From: Candidatus Methylopumilus sp.
GTDB taxonomy: Bacteria > Pseudomonadota > Gammaproteobacteria > Burkholderiales > Burkholderiaceae_B
Direction of reading: 5' to 3'
DNA length: 40,410 nt
Assembly (NCBI GenBank): GCA_021738045.1
Contig: JAIPCU010000009.1
Span: 1 to 40,410, forward strand
Every line of letters begins with the position of its first letter. The first letter of the stretch is position 1. The notes beneath the pieces were generated by a model. The model ran no database searches. It worked only from the letters and a program-made list of their open reading frames with translations, and was not told the DNA's origin. This document shows positions 31,136 to 38,900 of the stretch, in pieces. Made by a program: the position numbers and the translations under genes.

Positions 31136-31156
31136 TGATACCATTATGTGATACCA
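31136..31156. promoter_or_regulatory. Candidate hicAB operator (two TGATACCA half-sites)
   Basis: TGATACCA at 31136-31143 and 31149-31156 (13-bp start-to-start), immediately upstream of the hicA remnant start. Confidence 0.35.
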
Positions 31157-31162
31157 ATTATT

Positions 31163-31302
31163 GTGAATCAAAAAAATCAACGCACCCTGCAAAAACTCTT
31201 TGTGCGTCAGTCTTTCATCGACCACATCCTTCGCCGGATACCGAAAAAGGCGCAGTCGCAGCAATTCGAAAATGGCTAGATCAAAACGGAGTTCGCCCAT
31301 GA
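31163..31302 (+). pseudogene. hicA: hicA toxin remnant (internal deletion plus frameshift)
   Basis: GTG start gives VNQKNQRTLQKLFVRQS... (HicA N-terminus-like). A different frame ends RPHPSPDTEKGAVAAIRKWLDQNGVRP* (HicA C-terminus-like), whose TGA overlaps the hicB ATG. Confidence 0.75.
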
Positions 31303-31634
31303 ATGTAATGATGATTGATGGCTTTCAAGCCTCGATTTTTTTTGTGCCAGGCATAAAAATGTTTAGAGGCGAATTTATAAACCTGAGTGGGGGTGCAGAT
31401 TTTTACGCCACCGACGTGCAGGGCCTTGAGCGCGAAGGCAAAATTTCTTTAGATATTTATTTGGATGCGTGCAAACGCAATGGGATTTCACCGCGCAAAA
31501 ATTTTTCAGGAAATTTTTCTCTGCGCCTTGACCCCGAGGTGCATGAGGCGGCGGCGATCGCGGCCGCGTCAAAAGGCGCTAGCCTTAATCATTGGGCGGC
31601 ACAGACGATTAAACTTGCCGCCTTGGCCTCCTAA
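31299..31634 (+). CDS. hicB: HicB-family antitoxin
   Basis: MNVMMIDGFQASIFFVPGIKMFRGEFINLSGGADFYATDVQGLEREGKISLDIYLDACKRNGISPRKNFSGNFSLRLDPEVHEAAAIAAASKGASLNHWAAQTI: HicB domain plus RHH-like tail; start taken as 31299 rather than 31200. Confidence 0.85.
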   Translation: MNVMMIDGFQASIFFVPGIKMFRGEFINLSGGADFYATDVQGLEREGKISLDIYLDACKRNGISPRKNFSGNFSLRLDPEVHEAAAIAAASKGASLNHWAAQTIKLAALAS

Positions 31635-31814
31635 CTATCTGGTCGTTTGATGCTTGGTTGCCAACCAAACGTAACGTGATGCGCAACTTGTACAGAGGTG
31701 GTTCTCGTTTGGCTGACATAGGTCAACTATGCTATAGTGTTGGACATCGCTGAGTTTGCACGGCACTTGTCTTTTTTATAAAAATACAATAACCGACTGA
31801 TTTTCAACGACAAT

Positions 31815-31890
31815 TCCCTGATAGCTCAGTCGGTAGAGCGACGGACTGTTAATCCGCAGGTCCCTGGTTCGAGTCCAGGTCGGGGAGCCA
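31815..31890 (+). tRNA. tRNA-Asn (anticodon GTT)
   Basis: TCCCTGATAGCTCAGTCGGTAGAGCGACGGACTGTTAATCCGCAGGTCCCTGGTTCGAGTCCAGGTCGGGGAGCCA; complete cloverleaf with encoded CCA. Confidence 0.97.
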
Positions 31891-31895
31891 AAATA

Positions 31896-31925
31896 TAAAA
31901 AGCAGCCTGGGTGCTGCTTTTTTTG
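31896..31925 (+). terminator. Terminator downstream of tRNA-Asn
   Basis: AAAAGCAGC-CTGGGT-GCTGCTTTT plus T-run. Confidence 0.75.
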
Positions 31926-31981
31926 TCTCCTGTTTATCACGGCAGGAGCTAAGGGCACCCGTTCGGGGTTTAAACACATAG

Positions 31982-33448
31982 ATGCGACAACTACTTGTCT
32001 TTGTATTCGCGCTGTTTGGCTTGTTAGCGGTCGGCATCCTTACCAGCGCACTACCTTACCTACGATCCAATCGGGATGAAGCCCAAGAAAGCCGATTGTG
32101 GGCAGCATCGATAGCGTTTTGGTTACTGTGCTTGGTGTCATTTGCCGTTGGGACGTCAGTAACGCCAGACGCAATCAAAGCTAATTCGATTATTTTTACG
32201 CTTGCCAATACTTTTTTTATGGGCTCGGTTGTTGCGCAAACTTTATTCTGCCGTGCATTGCTGAAACCCGCTTCGTACAAACTACTGATTTGCGCATCAA
32301 TATTTGTCGTTTTGTTGGGGGGGTATTATGAGTATCTGCGCGGAACAGGGGATTTTATTGGCCGTGTGATCGAAGTCGCTGTTGTGATTTCGGCTCTATA
32401 TTTTTTGCAACTAATTTATTTAGTGAATTCGCTAACGCTGAATTCTTCAGTACAAATTAGACTTCTCCTGGCTTTTACTTTTATTGAGCTGTTACTCGTT
32501 ATTCTTCGATTGATTTTTGTCGCTACTCAGAGCGACCCAGTCCTGACACTCGACGATATCCCGTTAGCGCTGATAGCGATCCTTTGTGGGAATTTATTGT
32601 TTACAGCCCTGTCCTATTTGACCATGGTGGGTTATTGGGCCGAGAGTTCAGCCGCGAGTCAAGTTCGTATTGAGGCAGAAAGTGGGCGTGTTCGTGATCT
32701 ACTGAATGAGCGCGAGGCGCTACTTCGATCCGTTTTGATGTTGAATAGGTCTGCGACAGCGGGTGTTTTGTCTGCGTCAATCGCCCATGAGCTGAACCAG
32801 CCAATCGGTGCGCACAAGATTAATTTATTTACACTCAAAAAATTTCTAGCTGATAAAAATTTAAACGATCCGGACCTTAATGATCCATTACTGAGAATGG
32901 AGGCAGATAATGAGCGGATTGCAGAAATTATCAAGTCCTTACGGAGCATATTCTTGCATGAGCACAATGACCTGGAGACGACTGGTTTGCGTGAAGCGCT
33001 GGAAGCCGTTATCAGTCTTTCACGGAAGCAATGTTTAGAGAATGGGATTTTGGTCCACACGAGTCTAATTCATGCTGAGGTGATTGGTCGTCAGGTGGAA
33101 TTACAACAGGTTTTTTTGAATCTAATTAACAATGCGATCCACGCGTTAGAGCTTGTGGATGGATCCAATCGAACTAAAGAAATTTGGGTTAGTGCATCGA
33201 AACTGGAGCCGTCCAACTTCATACGAGTCTACGTTGAAGATAATGGTCCAGGTATTGCGTTAGATAGAGCCCCAACTTTATTCAAACTTTTTAATACAAA
33301 CAAAAAGGACGGATTAGGAATCGGTTTGTGGTTGAGCCATCAAATTCTAGGTAGAACTGGTGCGAGAATTGCATTTAGCCCGAGACTCGGCGGTGGGAGC
33401 TCTTTTGAAATTCTCATCCCACTAAAGAGGGATGGCTTGATTTCTTAG
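31982..33448 (+). CDS. Membrane-bound sensor histidine kinase (FixL/NtrB-like core with multi-TM N-terminal sensor)
   Basis: About seven hydrophobic segments, H-box ASIAHELNQPIGA, N-box LINNAIHALE, G-boxes VEDNGPGIAL and KKDGLGIGLWLS. Confidence 0.92.
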   Translation: MRQLLVFVFALFGLLAVGILTSALPYLRSNRDEAQESRLWAASIAFWLLCLVSFAVGTSVTPDAIKANSIIFTLANTFFMGSVVAQTLFCRALLKPASYKLLICASIFVVLLGGYYEYLRGTGDFIGRVIEVAVVISALYFLQLIYLVNSLTLNSSVQIRLLLAFTFIELLLVILRLIFVATQSDPVLTLDDIPLALIAILCGNLLFTALSYLTMVGYWAESSAASQVRIEAESGRVRDLLNEREALLRSVLMLNRSATAGVLSASIAHELNQPIGAHKINLFTLKKFLADKNLNDPDLNDPLLRMEADNERIAEIIKSLRSIFLHEHNDLETTGLREALEAVISLSRKQCLENGILVHTSLIHAEVIGRQVELQQVFLNLINNAIHALELVDGSNRTKEIWVSASKLEPSNFIRVYVEDNGPGIALDRAPTLFKLFNTNKKDGLGIGLWLSHQILGRTGARIAFSPRLGGGSSFEILIPLKRDGLIS

Positions 33449-33470
33449 ACTTTGTAAGAATCTACGCGCC

Positions 33471-34076
33471 ATGAGCTCAGAGAACAAAGGCTACTTGTAT
33501 ATTTTGGATGACGATGCGTCGTTCAGGGACAGCTTGCGTCACGCATTCGTTAGTTTGGGATACCAGGTCTGGGTTTTTGGTAGTGCACAAGAACTATTAC
33601 AGTTCTCAAATATTTGCTGGCCGGCCGTATTAATTACCGATGTTCGGATGCCGGGCAAATCGGGGGTTGAGTTGCAGCAGGATTTGATTGAGGCAAACCT
33701 AGGCATTCCTTTGATCTTCATGTCTGGAGAAAGCACCGTTCAGGAAGCGATTCTCGGAATGAGGCAAGGCGCTATTGATTTCTTAGAGAAACCGTTTGCT
33801 GTGGAGGCCCTACTTGTTTCGGTAGAGCGAGCGCTCGAGTTGCAAAGAGTGAATCTGGCTAAAACCTATAGAGAGAGCGTACGGACAGAGCGATTAAAGC
33901 GGCTCGCACCCCGTGAGCGTGAGGCTTGCCAATTAATGACGCAAGGTTATGCGAACCCCAGGATAGCGATCGAGATGGGCCTTTCTCTCGACACTGTGAA
34001 GCAGTATAAAAAAAATGTTTATACGAAACTGGGCATAGGTGATCTAGCTGCTTTAATCGCTTTTATGCAAGATTGA
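33471..34076 (+). CDS. FixJ/NarL-type response regulator
   Basis: Receiver YILDDDASFRDSL...LITDVRMPGKSGVEL...GAIDFLEKPF, C-terminal LuxR HTH LAPREREACQLMTQGYANPRIAIEMGLSLDTVKQYKKNVYTKLGI. Confidence 0.93.
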   Translation: MSSENKGYLYILDDDASFRDSLRHAFVSLGYQVWVFGSAQELLQFSNICWPAVLITDVRMPGKSGVELQQDLIEANLGIPLIFMSGESTVQEAILGMRQGAIDFLEKPFAVEALLVSVERALELQRVNLAKTYRESVRTERLKRLAPREREACQLMTQGYANPRIAIEMGLSLDTVKQYKKNVYTKLGIGDLAALIAFMQD

Positions 34077-34179
34077 GCTAAGAATTCGTTTGTTGATTTA
34101 TATCCCGCTTTCTGGGGATTGCCATGACCTGGCCACTCTGACAAAATTTTAGACTAACTAAAAATGTCGAAAAATAATT

Positions 34180-35910
34180 TTGAATCCCTTACGTACTGCT
34201 CTGCAGATAAAGAGGCGTGATCTGTATGCGAGCGTTGCGGTTGCAACGCTCGCCTGTAATTTGTCGTACGCGCAGGTGCCCGAGGCGGGCGCTCTGCAAC
34301 AGCAACTTCAGCGCGAAGTTGAGCGAAGCTCCCCACGAGAAGTGCCGATAGATTCATCGAAGAAAGATCCAGCTCCAACAAAGCCTGAGTCAAGCAAGGA
34401 AACAATAGCGGTAAAGAAATTCGTGATTTCAGGCGCGACACTTATTGACCGTAAACAGATAGATAGGACCCTTGCACCCTTTGAAAATCGTGAGCTTACC
34501 TTTGAACAAATTCGTGATGCTGCCAATGCAGTAACCGCGCTCTACACGCAGATCGGACGAACGGCCCAGGCGGTTATCCCGCCTCAAGATGTCGTGGACG
34601 GTGTGATAAAAATAAATATCCTTGAAGGTAAAGTCGGAAAGGTCATTATCGAACTTGATAAAGATAGTCCTGGTCGTTTACGGTCATCAGTAATCCAACG
34701 TACGGTCGCTGTGAATAATCCAGAAAACGGATTTGTTAACTTGATCGGACTTGAACGTAGCCTGGCCTTACTAAATGAGATCCCTGGCAACCAGTCCTCT
34801 GCGCAACTCACTGCTGGTGACCGTGAGGGATTAACTGACATTCTTGTGTCGGCTAAAGATTTAGGACTCTTATCTGCTCGTGTAGATTTGGCCAATTATG
34901 GTTCGGCGAGTACGGGTGTACCGCAGGCGATAGCAAGTATAAATTTTCGCAACCCATCTGGCTTTGGTGACCAAGCTAGCTTGGATGTAATAGGGTCTGA
35001 AGGCTCAGTTTATGGACAGTTTAAATACGGCCTTCCGATTGGTGCCGATGGCTGGAAAATTGCGTTGGGTGCAAGTGCGTTGAACTATAAAAGCCTAGCT
35101 AGCTTTTCGTCCATCATTTCGCAAGGAAACGCACAAACATACGGTCTCTATGGAACCTATGCGCTTGACCGATCGGCTCGGTCGATCAGTAATTTTGTGA
35201 TCAATATAGAAAATAAGAACTACCAAAACTATAGCAGTCAAATTGAGTCTAGTCGCTACCAAATCAACGATCTGACCATCGGCTTAAATGGCAGTCGATC
35301 GGTTGGTCAGGATATTTTTTTCTGGGGTGCGAATGTCGTCTTGGGCACGCTGAACATTGGAAACACAAATCAATTAAGCAATGATCAAAATGGTGCGGCA
35401 ACGAATGGTTCATTCGCCAAACTAACGTTTAATGGTGCGTACACTTCAGCCTTACCAATGGAGCGAACGAGTGCGACACTTTCCGTGTACGGGCAGCTAG
35501 CAAATAAAAATCTAAATTCCGCTGAACAACTATATCTAGGTGGACCGTATGGTGTTCGGGCTTATCCTGTCGCTCAAGGAGGAGGAGCTCAAGGTGCAAT
35601 CGCCTCGGTCGAAGTTACGCATACTTTGCCGAATCAAGTTCAGATCGGTGCATTTTTTGATGCAGGCGTGATTCAACAGTATGTTGAGACTTGGGGGGGC
35701 TGGCAGGGTCAAACACGCGCGGGGAATACCTACCCGCTTTATGCAACTGGTTTATCCGCTAAGTACAGCCAAAAAAGCTTTCAGTTGAGCGCAATGTTAG
35801 CTTTTAGAGTTGGTACAAATCCACTTTACAACGCGACTGGTCAACCACTGAATGTTGACAACAGCAATCGCGCTGTCCAAGGTTGGATCAAAGGGACTTA
35901 CTTTTTTTAA
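34180..35910 (+). CDS. TpsB outer-membrane transporter, ShlB/FhaC/HecB family (two-partner secretion)
   Basis: 576 aa; signal-like N-terminus, POTRA-type segment (KKFVISGATLIDRKQIDRTLAPFENRELTFEQIRDAANAVTALYTQIGR), barrel motif LYLGGPYGVRAYPVAQGGG, C-terminal aromatic; apparent TTG start. Confidence 0.93.
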   Translation: MNPLRTALQIKRRDLYASVAVATLACNLSYAQVPEAGALQQQLQREVERSSPREVPIDSSKKDPAPTKPESSKETIAVKKFVISGATLIDRKQIDRTLAPFENRELTFEQIRDAANAVTALYTQIGRTAQAVIPPQDVVDGVIKINILEGKVGKVIIELDKDSPGRLRSSVIQRTVAVNNPENGFVNLIGLERSLALLNEIPGNQSSAQLTAGDREGLTDILVSAKDLGLLSARVDLANYGSASTGVPQAIASINFRNPSGFGDQASLDVIGSEGSVYGQFKYGLPIGADGWKIALGASALNYKSLASFSSIISQGNAQTYGLYGTYALDRSARSISNFVINIENKNYQNYSSQIESSRYQINDLTIGLNGSRSVGQDIFFWGANVVLGTLNIGNTNQLSNDQNGAATNGSFAKLTFNGAYTSALPMERTSATLSVYGQLANKNLNSAEQLYLGGPYGVRAYPVAQGGGAQGAIASVEVTHTLPNQVQIGAFFDAGVIQQYVETWGGWQGQTRAGNTYPLYATGLSAKYSQKSFQLSAMLAFRVGTNPLYNATGQPLNVDNSNRAVQGWIKGTYFF

Positions 35911-35914
35911 CGTC

Positions 35915-38900
35915 ATGAGGCCCTTTGACAGATTCCTATTTTTGTTAGCCGTATCCGTCACACTCGAATTGTGTGGGGCGAGTGTGACGAGTTTCGCCGC
36001 GCCGCCAGTTAACGCGCTACCAAGTGGCGGAAAAGTTGTCGCGGGTAATGCAAGTATTCAGCAGTCCCCTGGTGCGATGACGATAAATCAGTCCTCCCAG
36101 CGTGCTGTCATCACCTGGAATAGTTTTGACGTAGGTTCCGGCGCGTCAGTCAATTTTAAACAACCTAACGTTGGCGCATCGACGCTTAACCAGGTCAATG
36201 GCGCAACAAAATCTATGATCAATGGTGCAGTGAATGCGAACGGGCAGGTCGTATTTGTAAATAACAATGGCGTCGTATTCGGCGCTGGTGCTGAGGTGAA
36301 CGTTGGCGGGTTAGTTGCAACGACGATGAACGTGGATAGTCAGAGATTTATGGCTGGCGACAGCACGTTGACATTCACTGGTTCAGGAAATGGCGAAGTT
36401 GTGAACGAGGGTAGGATTGTTGGCAATAATCCAGACGCTTATATAGCTTTGATGGCCCCAAGCGTTAAGAATACGGGAGTCATCTCAGCGACTATGAGTG
36501 AAAGGAATACGATTGCCTTGGTCGCCGGTGAGAAAGTTAGTCTGACATTCTCCGGCAGTCATCTGGTGAGTGTCTCGGTTGACGCATCGGTCGTAAATGC
36601 GCTGATCTCGAACAAGTTATTGGTTCAGACAAATGGTGGTCAGGTTTTGATTGCGGCGAATGCCGCACAAGATCTGATAGGTTCAACCATCAATAACTCA
36701 GGACATATCTCCGCCTCAGGGATCCAAAGAAACGGTGGCAAGATCTCACTTACAGGCGACAGCATTAAACAGGCGGGGGTCGTTAGCGCTGATTCAAGTT
36801 CGGGCAATGGGGGCTCCATCACGCTGCGTGGCAACGCAATTGAGTTGTCGACTGGCTCTACGACCACGGCGAAAGGTAGTACGAATGGAGGACTAATCAA
36901 CGTTGGCACGACGAAGGTTACGTTCAAAGAGAATGCAGATAGGACACGCACAAATGTCCGTGCTGAGAATCTAGCCAAAACTGTGACCGTGGCGGAAGGG
37001 GCTCTTGTTGATGTCTCGTCGACAGAAAAAGGGAATGGTGGAGAGATTAATATTTGGTCCAGCGAAAAGACAGTTGTGTCTGGTATTTTGAAGGCACGTG
37101 GGGGACGGCTGGGTGGTGATGGTGGTTTTGTAGAGACGAGTTCTTCTAGAAGTCTTGAGATTCTGAAGTCAGCGGTCGTGGATGTCACTGCGAGCGCAGG
37201 AAGAAGTGGCAGTTGGTTACTTGATCCAGAGGATATGGTGATCACCGCGTCGACTGCTGCGGTGGTTTCGTCTGTATTACAAACCGCTAATGTGACGATT
37301 GAGGTCAAGGGCGATCTTAAGATTGATACAGATGCGATATTTTCTACGACCAACACGGCTGGCACCACCCTCACTTTGAATGCTACAGGTACGGTTGCCA
37401 GCAACGGTACGATTAATCTTGGCCAGAACGGAGCGCTTGTCATTAACGCTGTGACGGTTAACTTGGCCTCTGGAAGTTCGACTATCGCCAGAGAAGTTAC
37501 GGCGACGGCACAGACAATTAGTGTGGGGGGGAGTGTCTCTACAACGGGCGGTAATGCTGGTGGCGTAGCCATGCTTGCTAACGGTATCGTCTTGGCGGGT
37601 CCTGTCAATTCAAGTGGTTCGGGATCAAACAATGCGCCGTCAAACGCTCCGCTCTCCGGAGGTACCAATACGACGACTAACTCCAGGACAACGAGTAGCT
37701 CGAGTGGCTCTACGACCACGACCTCTACGACCTCTACGACCTCTACGACCTCTACGACCTCCACGGCATCATCGACCGCGTCACCAAACACTTCATCTGC
37801 TACATCATCAACGTCATCCTCCACAGCTGCTTCTACATCATCAGGCTTGAGTGCCCCATCTGTCGATACGAAAAGGGTTACGAGTGCAAGTGCAGCGTTG
37901 GTTGCAGCTCGAACCAATGAGGGAGTGGCTACGGCGGTCAATGCGTCGATCGGACTTGCCGCAGCGAATATTGCAGCGAATCAGGCAGTGGCATCCAGCG
38001 CGAATACTCGGGTTGTGAACGTTACGTCCTATGTATCGAGTGGAAGTTTAAATACCGTAATTGCGACTGCAGCAACTGCTGCTGGCCAGGGCGTTACAAC
38101 CACTATTAATGTGGCCGCTAGCCAGACTTCCGGATCCACTCAGCCCGCAATCAGTTTGACTATAGCTCCTCGAGGATCGACCTCCCCGGATACTCCATCA
38201 GCATTACAGTTGGCGAGCGGTGGTTCAGTAACCTTGGCTGCCACGAACACTATAAGTGTTACTTCAACGTCGAATATACAAGCCAACGCGGCGTCGGCTT
38301 CCGACCAGGTTTCAAGCACCAGCGGAGCGACAGGTGGACAAGTAACAATACGAGCGTTTACTGGTACAGCACAGACGCAGGGTCAAGTAAGTGCGAGTAG
38401 TACAGTTGGGACTGCAGGAACGATTGCGATATCTGGCAAAGAACTCGAGATCGCCGGTGGAATTCGAGCCGATGGTGCAACGGGTGGCGTAGTTTCGCTG
38501 GTTGCGTCAGGCAATGCAAGATTTGCTAGCGCAGAGGTCTCCGCCAAAGGGGGCATTGATCGGGGGGGCAGCATTCAGGTTATTTCGCAGGGCTCCACTC
38601 AGTTCGTCGCATCAACTCTTTCTGTTAACGGTGTTTCACAAGCTGGTACTGTTTCGTTTGATTCTGGTGATCAGCTTGCGTTGATCAAGACGCAAGTACA
38701 GGCAAACGGGACTAACGACGGTGGCAGAATTCGGCTCGTTTCCAATGGGGGCATAAATCTACAGGCCTCAACTATACAAACCAACGGAAGTAATGGCCGC
38801 GGCGGATCGATCGGAATTGCTGGACTGACACATACGAATTTTGAGCAATCTGTCGTTGAGTCTAATGGCTTTTCCGCTGGCGGACAGATAAGAATTGGTA

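Noticed and set aside
31200-31298. N-terminal extension MCVSLSSTTSFAGYRKRRSRSNSKMARSKRSSP of the hicB ORF
   Set aside because: Out-of-frame reading of the hicA remnant; the HicB-like sequence begins at the ATG 31299
31776-32037. - strand ORFs (SPTWTRTRDLRINSPSLYRLSYQGI / LPDLDSNQGPAD)
   Set aside because: Antisense translations of tRNA-Asn; known class of false ORFs
37721-37765. Possible CRISPR or noncoding repeat
   Set aside because: Short 9-bp in-frame coding repeat inside TpsA
37575-37850. + strand 91 aa ORF with RPLRPLRPLRP repeats
   Set aside because: Alternate-frame reading of the TpsA 9-bp repeat
36640-37941. - strand 433 aa ORF with VEVVEVVEVV repeats
   Set aside because: Antisense to the open TpsA frame; low-complexity Val/Glu runs are the complement of the Thr/Ser 9-bp repeat
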